From Enoplosus armatus (lineage: Eukaryota > Chordata > Actinopteri > Centrarchiformes > Enoplosidae): a stretch of DNA of 64,000 nt. The position numbers and the translations under genes were made by a program. Numbering within the stretch: the stretch's first letter is position 1; every line of letters begins with the position of its first letter. The notes under the pieces were generated by a model. That model was not told the origin of the DNA and searched no databases. It saw nothing but the letters and a program-made list of their open reading frames with translations. The stretch lies in contig NC_092180.1 of NCBI RefSeq assembly GCF_043641665.1, positions 26,139,391 through 26,203,390 on the forward strand, written 5' to 3'. Positions 12,786 through 25,050 of the stretch are shown in pieces.

Positions 12786-13950
12786 CTGCAGCTCCTTCAG
12801 AGATGTCACAGGCCTATTGGTGGTCTACTTCCCGCAAACAGCCTGCTCCAGACAGATTTACAGCTGTGACATTTTTCCCCCCTGATTTTATGTCTGACCT
12901 TCCCGCTCACCAAGATATTCATTGCCTTTAAAATGTTCATGTCCTTCTCCCGATTGGTGCGTTTTCCAAAAACATTGGCGCAGATTTGTTTGGAATTCAC
13001 GGTGTAGTTTCTTTTCCAGGAAGTTGACCTTTCAGATACAGGTGTGTTCAAGCCAAAGTCACTTGTGACACCATGATTACACGCATGCGATCTCCATTCA
13101 ACTTACGTGAGAAAACAACTGGTTATATTATTGTTTCATAGCAACTTTTATATTTTATAGTTTTGTATTTGCACTTGATTAAGTTGACTTGAGAACATCA
13201 GTGATAAAGCCCACTATGATCTTATGTTGTAACACAGTAAAGCTTGATAAAGTTTAACATGCATGTCTAAGAATGACCAAAATATATTGTGACCGTTAAA
13301 AGTATGTTGTGGACGAGTATCATCTACTAACTGTTTTTGTTATTATTGTGCTATGTCTCCTGCTGTAATGTTTTTAAGCACTTTGTATATTACGAAACAT
13401 ATTTGTTAAAATATAAAAAAAAAAAAAAACCATCATCAACATATGTCAGACAACATTAAACTGGACAGCATGATCAAGATTATGTGATAAGAGAAAAGAA
13501 ACAGTAAAAGACGTTGCATGAAATAACCTGCAAAATAAGAAAAATGGAAATTGCCTTCAGGAAGAAAGTCAGCAACGGTAACAACGTGTGTTTATCTGTC
13601 TGCCAGTGTCTGTGTGCATGAGTGTAAAATACATGGCGGAGAAAAACATTTTACATAGCCACGTAAAAAGAGGAGGAAATAAACAGGAAGAGAGAAAACA
13701 TCTGGCCGTCTGAGGCTGCTGGTGGGAATATACCAGGTTTAACCTTCACAATAACAATGCAATAGACTGATCAAAGCCAATGACCTACTTTCCCTTGCCT
13801 AATTCAATCTAGCCCAAATTTACCTTGAGGGAAGGAAAAGGGAGTCCCGGAAAGGGGAGGAATCTCTGGGGAGGAAGCGTGATGTTGGGGAAGATGCTAT
13901 GAACATCAATAGAGAGTGAAGTAAAAAAAACAACTGTGGCACAGGTAGAA
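12010..13950. other. Noncoding stretch with a TG array and poly-A
   Basis: No gene recognised. Apart from the TG array at 12753-12781 (listed separately) it has a 14-base A run at 13416-13429 and otherwise unique AT-rich sequence. Confidence 0.4.
12753..12781. repeat. (TG)n microsatellite
   Basis: Perfect TG run of 29 bases. Confidence 0.95.
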
Positions 13951-13973
13951 CCCCCCCCCCCCCCCCCCCCCCC
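13951..13973 (-). repeat. Poly-C tract, 23 bases (poly-G on the minus strand)
   Basis: Twenty-three consecutive C, followed by a C-rich tail. This is the only long tract in the window with G on the minus strand. Confidence 0.9.
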
Positions 13974-14560
13974 TCACCCCTCCAACCCTTTATTGTGGTG
14001 TTCATCAAACATTAACAGTGAGGACGAATACCATAGAGTAAAATGTTGCGCTTGGAGAACAGTGATGATGAAAAGCCCCCAAATGCATCTGACAAGGAGT
14101 AAATATTGAATTGAAAGATAAACAAGGTGAATGCCCTTCATTATTCATGCCAATAGGGAGACAAGGAAACGTGATAGCATGAAAAACAACATCCTTTATC
14201 TGTCTGGTCCTCTCATAAAGCAAAGCACCCCTCTCAGACACAGTGAAGGCTATGGCAAAGCGCGTTCACACGTCAACGCTGGTTTTACATTGCGTTTGCG
14301 TTATTTCACCGCTTAACAGCGTCCAGACCTGGCAGAAAGCACTTCTGTGTTTCAACATAATCTCGCATTATCCGTGTTTCGATTCCCACTGAAATGGCGG
14401 CCGTGCACGTGCAGGCCTCTTTATGATTGAGCCGCGGAGCGGGCTCCATCTCTATTCATGCGGTGCAGTACCTCATTGCGAGCTGCTCTGCATTCAGTGG
14501 GTCTATTATCCCCTCAGATCCATGCTTGAGATGCAGGGCTGGTCTACTTTGATTTCAATA

Positions 14561-14577
14561 CTCTCTCTCTCTCTCTC
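14561..14577. repeat. (CT)n microsatellite
   Basis: CT run of 17 bases. Confidence 0.9.
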
Positions 14578-14889
14578 CTTTCAACACCTTTGTAGCACAG
14601 CACAGCGGACATGCTTTCCATTCGGGCATGGGTATACTGTATTTGAAAGCACAAACAGGCAGTGCTCCCAGTGCATACATTTAAAATATGTACTTGATTA
14701 TGTGCATTAAGTGATTTATATTGGGCTGACAGCACGCTCGCTTGGGCAAAGGAACAACAAGCCAATTTAAAGCAGCTATAATAAGTACAATAACTATCAA
14801 ATGAAGATGTGAAAACAATGTGACAACATGAGGGCGTCGCTCATTGTAACAAACCTACAGAGAAATATCACCTGAATCTGCAGCTCCCC

Positions 14890-15060
14890 TCGGCTTCACA
14901 GGGCTTTGTAGTGAGTCTAAGCTCATTGCTTAGCTGTCTGGCCCACAACTTAACTGCTTTGGTTCACACTCGCGGCTCTCATGGCTGTTGTCCAGCACCA
15001 AACTGCAGACAGACACGGTTAGCAACTAGCTGGTGAACATAGTGTTCACCACCACAGCTT
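14890..15060 (+). repeat. Interspersed repeat family B, diverged copy
   Basis: Shares ordered blocks with the longer copy at 23.05-23.53 kb: CGCGGCTCTCATGG.., ACTGCAGACAGACAC, then GTTAGCAACTAGCTGGTGAA (compare GTTAGCTACTAGCTGGTGAG at 23292-23311). Inside it, 15032-15050 forms a perfect 8-bp hairpin with a 3-base loop (GGTGAACA / TGTTCACC). I know this block from repeats in other perciform DNA but cannot name its class. Confidence 0.5.
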
Positions 15061-15729
15061 GACCTATCAAGTTAAGTCAGCTAGTCTGTCAAGTGAGATC
15101 TAGTTCACAAACTGTGTGATTGGTTGCAAGATTGTTTCAAAACAAAAGCATTTCCACTTTTATTGTTTTTTGGGGGATAAATGAACTTTTATTATAGCTC
15201 TACTCACTGACTCTGGTGTAATGAAACTATTCAGTGGTAAAACATGAAGTGATGGCACCCACAGGACTACGTCAGAAGAGCTTGCTTTTGGGACACCTAC
15301 AGGTATACTTCTGTAGGTTTTGTTTCCCCATTCAGAGTCGGGGAGCAAATGTTGCTGTGAGGCGATGATGCACAGGACGCTCAGTCCATTCAGGGGGAGG
15401 GAGGATTACCTAAAAACCTTAGTTGCTGTAGGATTGATCTTTTAACACAAACAGAACAGTTTGTCTCGTCTGGAAACTGATGACGAAAGTGTTGCCAGTG
15501 CCGCAGTAAATCTATATTGTCAGCAAAGCCCCCTGGTTTCATGAGATTTCACGAAAAAAGAGAATAATTTCTTAAAATGTTAACAGTGCAGAAAATGTCT
15601 TACCCAAAAATGACCACAAATATGCAGCAGCAAGCGATACTGCAGTAAGGGTCCATGTTGGAGTTCAATTTCAAATGTGGGCTAGAGGATTTTGGCCACG
15701 CTACCGGTGCAGCTTTAAGAATGGCAGCA

Positions 15730-16055
15730 TCATTCCACCACTTTGGTCCAGACTGAAATATCTCAATGACAGTTGGATGAATTCCCATTCAATTTTGTAC
15801 ATGCATTCATGGCTCCCAGAGGATATATCCTAAGGACTTTGGTGATCCTCTGACTTTTAATCTAGAGCCACCTTGAAGTTGACGTGGTTTTAAATGAAAT
15901 GTCCACAACTGCTATCTAGATTTCTGTGATATTTGGTAGTCATTTATGTTCTCCACAGGATGAATTATTAGGTATTGGTAATCCCCTGATTTTTCATTTC
16001 GCACCATCATCATCACAATTTCAATACTAGTGTTGGTATGCTAAACTAAGATGAT
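15730..16055 (+). repeat. Interspersed repeat family A, 5' segment of a split copy
   Basis: Carries CACTTTGGTCCAGACTGAAA, ATATCTCAATGACAGTTGGA, GCATTCATGGCTCCCAGAGG, CCTAAGGACTTTGGTGATCC and, after about 150 bases, the second half-unit (GATGAATTATTAGG.., CCCCTGATTTTTCAT, GCTAAACTAAGATGAT). The copy stops here and resumes at 16876, on the far side of a LINE fragment. Confidence 0.75.
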
Positions 16056-16059
16056 AAGA

Positions 16060-16870
16060 TAGTATAATCTATTCAGCTCCCAGAGGGGAAATTCGGCTGT
16101 TACAGCAGCACAAAGACAGATATAAATATAGATAAATAGAGAAACTTCAAATTGAACTGACGAGTGCAACACCTTATAGTATACATCAGAATCAGAATTA
16201 GAAATACTTTATTGATCCCTGGGGGGAAATTAGACATAAGAGCAATATGACACTGTCAGCTATAATAGTACACCAGAATATATGATTTGATCATGTAATT
16301 ATATATATATATATATATATATATAGCACAGTATAGTATAATGTAATATATATGTATGTATATATATAAGCACGAGAAGCTGAAAAGACAAAGTATCACA
16401 CTGTGCACATAGTCATGAGACGGTATAACAGACACTGCACATAATCATAAGACAATATGAGTATACATTTCTATGACGCTGAGCACACAGGGGCGGGGGG
16501 GGGTCACGTCAAACCTATTGAAAAACAGACTCAGCTCAGCAGCAAATTCTAAGTCCCCATGTCCTCCAGTCGTCCGTTTCATCCCGTTCCACACCTCCAT
16601 CGAACTGTTCTGTCCCATCCAGGCCTCAATCTCCTCCCTGTGGCTCTTCTTGGCCTCTCTCAGTTTCCTCTTTAGATCCTTTTGGACCACAGAATTCCTC
16701 ACAATCTATTGCCATGAAGGCCCACTTCTTCCTGTCGAGGAGGCCTTTGATTTCTTTATTAATCCACGGCTTGTTGCTCTGGAAGCCGCAGATCCTTTTG
16801 GAGGGTACAATGGTGTCCTCACAGAAACGGGTGTAGTCTGCTACGCAGTGAGAGAGACCCCGGGTGCCGA
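16060..16870 (-). mobile_element. Non-LTR retrotransposon (LINE, L2/CR1-like) fragment, internally deleted
   Basis: Minus strand. From 16870 down to about 16470 it reads as the linker between the endonuclease and reverse transcriptase domains of a fish L2/CR1-group ORF2: a block starting DYTRFCEDTIVPSKRI, then SNKPWINKEIKGLLDRKK, then after a frameshift near 16705 VQKDLKRKLREAKKSHREE, EVWNGMKRTTGG and LSLFFNRFD. The reverse transcriptase itself is missing. At 16232-16185 the minus strand reads as a retrotransposon 3' end (AATTTCCCCCCAGGGATCAA, then TAAAGTATTTC and a short ATTCTG repeat), and a second, more diverged tail-like segment lies at 16060-16110. In between is a TA array (16300-16325). 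The protein blocks are recognised from the family; the internal deletion is inferred from the missing domain. Not capable of movement. Confidence 0.75.
16300..16325. repeat. (TA)n array inside the LINE fragment
   Basis: Perfect TA run of 26 bases, with further imperfect TA/TG-rich sequence to about 16370. Confidence 0.9.
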
Positions 16871-16875
16871 AAGTA

Positions 16876-16940
16876 GAAAAGGTTTACACCCTCTAAACAT
16901 CAGTATGTTAGCATTGTCATTGTGAGCATGTTACCCTTCT
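16876..16940 (+). repeat. Interspersed repeat family A, 3' segment of the split copy
   Basis: Resumes the family where the segment ending near 16055 left off: GGTTTACACCCTCTAAACAT, then GTTAGCATTGTCATTGTGAG at 16907-16926, identical to 42197-42216 in the near-complete copy. Little or nothing of the family is missing between the two segments, so they are one copy interrupted by the LINE. Confidence 0.75.
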
Positions 16941-17319
16941 GACACCGACCAATTTATCACCTAATACTTGTGTAGAGAAACACAATTTTCACATAATTTA
17001 TGTCAACACATCATAATATCTCCAATTCAGAATCTGCGCAAACTTTGCTTAATTGACACATTATGTGAGACTGGTCTGCCAGCAGCTACCCTTGAGGTGA
17101 TGTTGAGCAATTCATGAATGAAATAATAGCCATATAACTGGTCTATGTAATAGCCTCATGAGCTAGCAAGACTGAATTATCCAAGCATCTTACACATAAA
17201 TCCAATTCAGGTATTGTGAACAAAATTCAACATCTAAATGCATCTGTATGTCCAGTTTGTAGTACATTGCGTTTACTTTTGAAGGTGTGTAAATAAAATA
17301 CTGCACTGTACTTATAGCA

Positions 17320-17353
<34 letters not shown>

Positions 17354-17363
17354 TATGTGTGTG
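17320..17363. repeat. (TG)n microsatellite, imperfect
   Basis: TG run of 27 bases followed by TATG-interrupted TG units. It faces the CA array at 17488-17535 in inverted orientation. Confidence 0.92.
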
Positions 17364-17487
17364 CACGCAATTGCATGCCTGTTTGCCGTTGTGTTAATGT
17401 GTGGGAGTGCATGGATTGGACGGATATTGTCTGCCAATCTATCTTTCTGATCTGGGGCCAGATACCAAGGCTTCTAACACCCCCTTG

Positions 17488-17499
17488 ACACACACACAG

Positions 17500-17531
<32 letters not shown>

Positions 17532-17535
17532 ACAC
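17488..17535. repeat. (CA)n microsatellite, imperfect
   Basis: CA array with three GA interruptions, 48 bases, about 125 bases from the complementary TG array at 17320-17363. Confidence 0.92.
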
Positions 17536-18760
17536 CTCACCCCTATCCAACTTCAACTTGGCAGCCATTTACACAGAGGCAATCTTCCTCATCATTAGGC
17601 CGGCCACCTTCTGTGAGAATACCAGGGGCAGCGTGACCCCGGCCTGTGCCAGCGTCACCTTCCCCCTCTCATCATTCCCACTGCAGCAACACAGTCCAAT
17701 GGCCATTGTTTTACCTAGTGCCACAGTCTGCTTCAGTGTGCCCAGCAAGCATTTTACTGACAGCGATTTACAGAAGTGGCCAAGTTCAACACCAACCTGA
17801 ATGAGGACAAATGTAAAAAAATGTGATTATGGCAGGGCAGGAATTAAGATTGGAACGACGTTGGAAACAATTTTGTCAGGACAATATATTTAGGTCACAA
17901 CAGCATATAAATGATGCTGATAACACAAAACTAAACAGTAGTTTTTTACCCTCATTTTTGGTGCTGAAATCAAACAGATTCGTCAGTGTTACTGCAGACT
18001 ATTCAACATTACGCAGCACCGAGGGTACTGTAATTGAAGGGTTGAACTTTGGATCCGTTTGATTTTTCCATCCATTCATCTATACGTCGAATATCAAACA
18101 GTGCTGCTGACTTTTTATAAATGAAAAGTGATTTTTTTTGTTTGTTAACATCTGGTTTACGAAGAGGCAACCTTTTGATTTACTGTGAATCTGCCACAAT
18201 TTAAAGTGAATTTTAAAGCGGCAATAACTGATATTTTGCAATAACAATGTATCAAATGACAATGTGAAAGGGGTTGTTGCAGGTTTAATTAATGACAGCG
18301 AAGAAAAGTTGGGTCTGATCAAGTGGTAAGCTGCAGGATTTATTTTGGTTTCTTTTTTAATTTAGTCTCCATCTTTGGTACTTCTACATCTGAATTTGTC
18401 ACCTGTCAGGATAAAGATGTTGCTGGACACACTAATGTACTAAGATTTTGTTTTGGTAAAATTTAAGCTTCCACTGAAAAAGACACAACAAAATATGTCA
18501 TTGGTTGATCGTGCTGATGCTGATAGCCAATTTATGTTTTAATTTCTATCAAATTTAAAACATATAACTTCCTATGTGGCACTACAGGATTGCTATAATT
18601 TCTTTCTGCAGGTCACCAACCAGCAGGCTCACATCCTTGTCCAGATCTCTCAGATATGCTCCCTGAGAATCTGGGCCATTTTCCCAACATTCCATTCACA
18701 TTCCCACCACAGTTAGATGTCAAATCCCCAGATCACCATGTCTTTGAAGGATACCCCTTG

Positions 18761-18761
<1 letters not shown>

Positions 18762-18795
<34 letters not shown>
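18762..18795. repeat. (TA)17 microsatellite
   Basis: Perfect TA run of 34 bases; can extrude as a cruciform. Confidence 0.95.
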
Positions 18796-18796
<1 letters not shown>

Positions 18797-19417
18797 TTTT
18801 TTCCCTTTTACATCTCATCCCTATCTTGACTCTCTTTCTTGCTTGCTGTCTCTCTTTGCTTCCCAGAGTGTTGCCGCTATGCCCAACTGAGTGATCCTCC
18901 TGATCAAAAAAATTGCCACTGTTACTTTTTCATCATATTCCAACATCTCCCTTGGTGTTTCATTTGTCGCCAAGCAGAGTTTTGGGCCATTGCTTGTGTG
19001 TAGCGCAGGGCTTCTCTCAGTGCAAGAGTGGGATAAGTATATGACGCAGAGCTCACACTATGTTTTGTTTTGTCCCTTTTCCTCGAGGCTGTGTGCATTC
19101 ATCCCCATGTACTGCCTGCTCTGCCATAGTAACCGCGCTGTCGCCCGGTTATCGCCGAGTGAAAACGTACTCCTGCACCCTCTCAGGCCAACTAATTATG
19201 GACTTTGATTATTCCCATTTTGTTTTACTGAGTGCGGCGCCGTCGCCAACAGGCGGGCCGGCAGAAAGGCCAGCACCATTGATTGTCTCAGTTTCGCGCC
19301 TAATTGAGCCAAATGGGAATGGCTGTTGCCAGAGTTCACTCTTCTCCAGTGTTTACATGCTGATCCACCAGAGAGACATTCATTACCGCCTCGCTGAAAA
19401 CTCCTCTAGACACGCTT

Positions 19418-19436
19418 ACACACACACACACACACA
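19418..19436. repeat. (AC)n microsatellite, short
   Basis: AC run of 19 bases. Confidence 0.9.
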
Positions 19437-20064
19437 TTTTGTAGTCATATTGATAAAGGGTTGAAGTTCTCAGTGGTCTGCACATACAGCTGGGCCTGCA
19501 GATGCTACTGGGAATTAATGCTGTTTTCTAATGGTGCTCGGGTCTACATCACAGAGCCATTATTCTTATCTCTGTTCCTTTCTCGACATCACAGTCTGTG
19601 TGTTTGCAACTGTTCAACCCACACTGGCTTAGAATTGCATACAAGGGAGCATGGTGTAAGATTTGTTGTCTGGTTGAATCATTAAAATTCATCCATGTGA
19701 AGTTGCTTTCATAGACATGTTAATTGTGGTCAAGCTTTTTGACACAACACACAAAGAGCTTCTCTGCAAGCATTTCGACACGACTTTCATTAATCGGTAG
19801 TCCCTGTGCTGAGAATGCAAACATTCTCCTTTAATCAAAGCGAAAGCAGCTACAAGAAACTTTGAATTTATGTTGATTATGGCGGCTTCTCTGGAGTAGT
19901 GGTAGTGTAGCGGTAGTGTTTCACAGCCTCGTGTCATTAAGATCTTGAGCTGGCCAGCGCGTGCATTTGTCTTTGGAAGAAAGATGCAACACAACCTTTA
20001 CAAACCTGGTCATAAACAGGTTTACTCACTTCTGTGGTTCAGCCTCTGAACTTATAAAGAGTCG

Positions 20065-20156
20065 GTCTAGACCTGCTCTATTTTGTAAAGTGTCATGAGA
20101 TGACTTTGTTGTGATTTGGCGCTATATAAATAAAATTGAATTGAATTGAATTGAAC
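20065..20156 (+). mobile_element. Retrotransposon 3' tail with (TTGAA)4
   Basis: GGTCTAGACCTGCTCTATTT, then TGATTTGGCGCTATATAAAT, ending in AAAATTGAATTGAATTGAATTG. From memory this is a very common 3' end in teleost genomes, with a short tandem tail (TTGAA units, 20136-20155) instead of poly-A, as in several LINE and LINE-derived SINE families. No coding part is attached, so it is either a SINE or a 5'-truncated LINE. Confidence 0.6.
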
Positions 20157-23044
20157 TTTATACAAACTACTGTGGATTGTCTGGCGCATGTTGGTCATCA
20201 TGCTCATAATCACAGAAAGCTTTGTCGTGCTTGCTTTGCTCGACAAATGCAGCTAACGTAAGCTACACTCAACTGACATTAGCCAAAGCATTCGCTAGCT
20301 TTGTTTTAGGCCCCAATGCAAATTCATATGTTGATGTAAAACCATGTCTTGCAACGTATTTCATAAATAAAAAAGACATACTGATCCTGGCCCAGTATCA
20401 GCCATAACCACAAAATAGAACCTGAAAAATTAAATTCTCTAATGAAAAATGTCCTTCTGCTTCCTTTTAACAGGCTATTGTACTACTCAATGCCAAAGTT
20501 TTGCTGGGAATACAGGCTTTAATAACTACTTGATAGAAATCGCCAATCTTCTTGCTCATGGTCTTGTTTGCTCATGTAGGTCATATAGAGGCATCAGTAT
20601 TAAATTGACACTGTTGCATAAGCACTCAAAAACTCCTTGTCGTTGCTTTAAACTTGTGCTGATTTGTAAATTAGGGTACTTAGTCATTTTCGCTTTTGAA
20701 AACACTGATCGTCGAGGTGATCATGCCAAACAGAGGCCAGCTCCTGTCTGAAAAGCTCCATTATGCCATAATACAACCTCTAGTGAAAACACCTCTCCCT
20801 CCTCTTCAGTTATTACCGAGAAATCTGACAGAGCATTTGATTTTTGTTTGAAGTGTTTCAAGTATGATGCCATTTTTAGTTATGGCTCCTCTCCACTCCC
20901 TTTACCATTTTGAAAGACAAAACTGTGCATTTTGACATTTGGCACAAGTGGAGAGGCAGCAGGCAGGACTCTAAGGGGGACTGAGCTGCTGAGGTAACTC
21001 ATGTCTGTAGCGTGGGTTACAGCACCAGTAACATGTTCATTAAGGCCACTACGTGTAGAATCTGTATGTGACTCGACTTGAAGAATCTCAGACTGATGAT
21101 TCGAATGTTCGACTTTCAGGGGGCAGCCCTAGTTTATTTCATGACCAGATCAGTATTTTGGAGGCGATATCCATCATAAAACTTGTCAGAACTCTGGACA
21201 GCTTTAGGTGGACAGACAGGTGACTTTACTAAGCTATCGCCGCCTGTAAAACCAGATATGATTAAAATGTTGAATGAACAAATTATACTCAACACTAGGT
21301 GAGAAATTTGGGCCTGTTTCTTCATATTTCATTGGATTAATCGTTATGGGAGGGTGTTTCCTACATCCACTCTATTCTGAAATTGTGTTTTATATGGCTG
21401 ACATAACGGAGAAACCTTCACAAAGATGTGGGATTGGGAAGGTCAGTAAAGTCTTGAGAGAGAGGCAGCTACATTAGAAAACACTGTGCACTTGTCCAGA
21501 TCCGCAATATTGGCAGAAGATAAAGGCAGACGCATCGACCAGCGCAAAGTTGGGTGCACACATTTAAAATGAATGAAAGCTAGATTTTAATTAGATGTGA
21601 TGTATTTATTATATATATTTATTTATATATTTCTTATATAATTTGGTGCCGCGTTAGAAATGCTAATAGTTAGTCATCAGTTATGTTGTATACTATAATA
21701 CTATATACTATAATAATACTGCAAATAATGCACGGGAAAATCCCTTTCTTAGTGAAAACCCAAAGAAGATGATAAGTATTTACGGTAAGTACAATAAGAC
21801 AACTGAAATAACACAAGCATAACATAGCTAACACAGTGGCGTGAAAGCTAAGTAAACCAGGTAGACAATTAAGTCAATGAGGAGGATTGCCAGAAGCTTC
21901 CTTCCCCTGGGGTGGTGTTCATCAAAATGGCCAAGTCAAAGCCTGATAACTTTATTAAGTGATTGAGCTGCAACAACATGAACGAGGCCGGTAGATGGAC
22001 TGCAAGGGTTATAATGGTGTCTGTGTGTGTGTGTGATATGTAGGACAGAACACCCACAAACTGCAGCCAAAACTAACCAGAAGATGCATTTTAGTATCAG
22101 ATTGCACATTAAGAGAAGTTGACATCACACATTGCATTTACTTCAATAATTTATAATGAAATACCTTTATTGGGGTGGGAAGCTGAATCTTGTGTTTTTA
22201 TGTGTAGCTTTAGACGCCTCAGGTGTGTGAGGGGATTCCACAGGGGTAGTAAATGATGTTTCTACGCTCTTTTGAAGTAGTTCTATTTTGCCACCGCAAT
22301 AGAATCACTGGGTATAACCTGGTTCACCCCTGTAGGAAAGTGCTTATCTGGCCTGCAAGTTAAATGTTTATTTTTTAAGACGGTCCTTTCAATGGTTGAG
22401 TTTGACACCCCCGGTCTAAAGTAAGGTGTCTTAACCTGCCAAGATAAGCAGCAGATGTTTGTGACGGCAAACATGTCAACTGTTAAAAAAACTGTAAACG
22501 GTAACTGCAATATGCTCATTTATGGGAGAAAGTCTTCTAAAAATCTTCTAAAATCTTGCAGTTTGGTTTGACTTGTTGAGTTAACTTCATGTACTTTGTG
22601 AAACGCTGTGTACAATAAATCAATCCACTGAATTCAGCATTGAATGTAATACATCAGTTTATTTCTTTCTTTATGTAAGAAAACAGCATTTATTCTCAAA
22701 CTGCTGTTTTAAAACATTGTAGTTCACCCATCCGTTTCTTGCCTTCCTACTGCACATGTAGCTCGACGTTTCTTGGCATCCATTGTCAGTTCATAGTTGT
22801 GTTGCTGTACCTCCTCCTTTCAGTCACAATTCTGCAGTTAGCACCGGTAGCTGGTAACGTTGGCAAAAGAAAATGAGAAACAACTGTAGCACATTTACTT
22901 AGCAACACATTAAAAGTGGCGACAAGCGTACAGACATAACAAGTCCTAAATCAACATATGTCTTCGATCAATGTGAAAAAGGATAATCTGAGCAACATGA
23001 ACTCAGTGACTAATAAATATTTCTATATCAACAATGGATCAAAA
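20157..23044. other. Noncoding stretch, no gene seen
   Basis: Nearly 2.9 kb of AT-rich sequence without a gene. A TA-rich section lies at 21600-21720 and a short TG run at 22022-22035. Nothing else recognised. Confidence 0.4.
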
Positions 23045-23049
23045 TGACT

Positions 23050-23530
23050 ATAAGTAATGTGAAAGGTGTCACTAGTAACGAACCCATGGAGACTTCGCCT
23101 CATCTCAGCTCTTAGCATCTGCATTTTAGCATCTGCATGCGAATTGTTTTGTCCTGCAATTTTACTGTTTCGCTCTTGCGGCTCTCATCGACCTCACTTC
23201 AGGCAGCAACAGGCAGCTGTTTTCAGCAAAAAGCTCAGAGAAACTGACAGCATGCTACCTTTCCAGATGGACCACACTGCAGATGGACAAAGTTAGCTAC
23301 TAGCTGGTGAGCATTTAGCGGCGAAAGAGCGAGACATTTTTGAATACTGGACTTGAAACACGACTCCAAATGAAAGCTAATGTTGCCCTGTGTCTGCGGG
23401 ACGTATGGAAATGGTTCGCTCACACATTCTCCAGAACACTTTTTAAAAGGTGACAATATGTCAGTGTTGAGTTTACAGCTCGTTCCGTTGCCCCCAAGAA
23501 GCCAAAAACAAATGTTGCTGCTTTAACATT
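23050..23530 (+). repeat. Interspersed repeat family B, longer copy
   Basis: Blocks in order: CTCAGCTCTTAGCATCTGCA, TTACTGTTTCGCTCTTGCGG, CTCTCATCGACCTCACTTCA, GGCAGCTGTTTTCAGC, CACACTGCAGATGGACAAAG, TTAGCTACTAGCTGGTGAGC, AACACGACTCCAAATGAAAG, TGTTGCCCTGTGTCTGCGGG. The middle blocks are shared with 14890-15060. From memory it resembles a repeat frequent in perciform fish. No open frame or inverted ends seen. Confidence 0.5.
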
Positions 23531-24996
23531 TAACATTAAATACCAAATACAACCTCCTGCAAAATATTACTAATGCTATAAGATTTTTTATTTTATTTTC
23601 TCACAGCATGCAGTTAATATTATGTGTGTACCTTTTCTGATAGATTGCAAGCAGTATTAACTCTGGCTGAAATGGCCCTCAAATGTGTTACTGTGGAGAC
23701 ATATGAACAATGAACGTCCCACTTCATATACCTTCATGTTACACTTTAATGCCAACACTTCATGCTCCCCCAACAGCGTCCTAACTGAAGTTTCTTACAC
23801 TAACTCAAGTTTCATGAGGTCAAAGTTCAACAGATTATGATCCCTCAGAGTAACAACCTCCGCAACATAATTTCCTCTTGTAGCATCGCGTTCGGCTAAC
23901 ACACTGCCGACACACGGCAACCGTCTCAAAGCCTTCAGAGAGCACGGGGAGAGAAATATAAATCCTGTGAGATAAATCCACGCCACCAGCGAGCCTGGGA
24001 CAACGACATAAAGCCGTATTTCATACCAGGCTCCTTCATTGAGGTGGGATTATCAGGGAGAGTAAGTGATGCAAAGGGAATACAATGCCACCACTGCTTA
24101 CATATGGATGATATGATTAAGGTGCTATAAGCCAGGCTTTGACACCGACACACAATCCAGGTGGCAAGTGCATGTTTATGGCATCCATATCTATGTGAGC
24201 ACAGTGTGAATGTGAATGTCACACTCTGGCTGTGTGTCTTGCCGCTGCCATCTGATTTGATTGTCTAAAGTTCTTGGAGGGAGAACGGATGGTAGACTGG
24301 GTGATACGTGGGTTGATTCGTCAAGATAATTCACTTTACATCTTTTTGATAGACCTCTCCTCAACGCCGTCGTCGTTAAAATGAGAAATCCCTTTCATAA
24401 GGCAGCCACAATGTTCATTATGTCATTACGTGGGAGGGAGACATTTCTTTCTCTTATAAGTGAGTTTTTCCTCTTTGACTGACAGTAGGGGACATCTCAG
24501 CCCGCCAACTTTAGAAGAGACCATTATCCTGTTACACTGCCCTCATAGAAAAGTGCGAACACTGACTCCGATAACCCGAGCAGCAAAGGCAGAAATTAAC
24601 AATTATCATACCACATGTCTCCGCTGCCATTGATAAAAGGACCTTTTTAATGGGGGCGATTACTGTAACCATGTGCAATTTAACCTGATCGACTCGATAG
24701 GTGATGGAACTTTAATGCTAGAAAAACTCTGTCCACCTGAAAGGCTCAGGCCAGTATTGATTATGGCAGCATTAAACATTTAAGTAATCACTGCACTTAG
24801 TTAAATGATTGTGTAATGAATAATAGATGAGATGGAAGGCGGACAGGGTAACAAATGGTCTGGGGAATAATATCTGGCCATGTGATATTCAGCCAAGCCT
24901 CTACATCCACAAGGACGCTCGCTTTTTTTTTTTAACTGCACCAACTCTCTCACTCTACTGTCTCATGAATCAGGGCGTTTGCCTATAGGAATACTG
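23531..24996. other. Noncoding; possible conserved element 24340-24700
   Basis: No gene or transposon recognised. The section from about 24340 to 24700 is repeat-free with balanced composition and several ATTA/TAAT cores, and is one of the better-looking candidates for a conserved noncoding element. This is judged by eye only. Confidence 0.3.
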
Positions 24997-25050
24997 CACA
25001 CACACACAGACACACAGACACAGACACACACACACACACACACACACACA
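24997..25050. repeat. (CA)n microsatellite with GA interruptions
   Basis: 54 bases of CA with several CAGA interruptions, ending in a 26-base perfect stretch. Confidence 0.93.

Larger units (their letters stand above)
17536..20055. other. Noncoding stretch with TA and CA arrays
   Basis: No gene recognised. Holds a TA array (18762-18795) and a short AC run (19418-19436). The section around 19200-19330 is richer in GC and CpG than its surroundings and repeat-free, a weak candidate for a conserved noncoding element. Confidence 0.35.
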
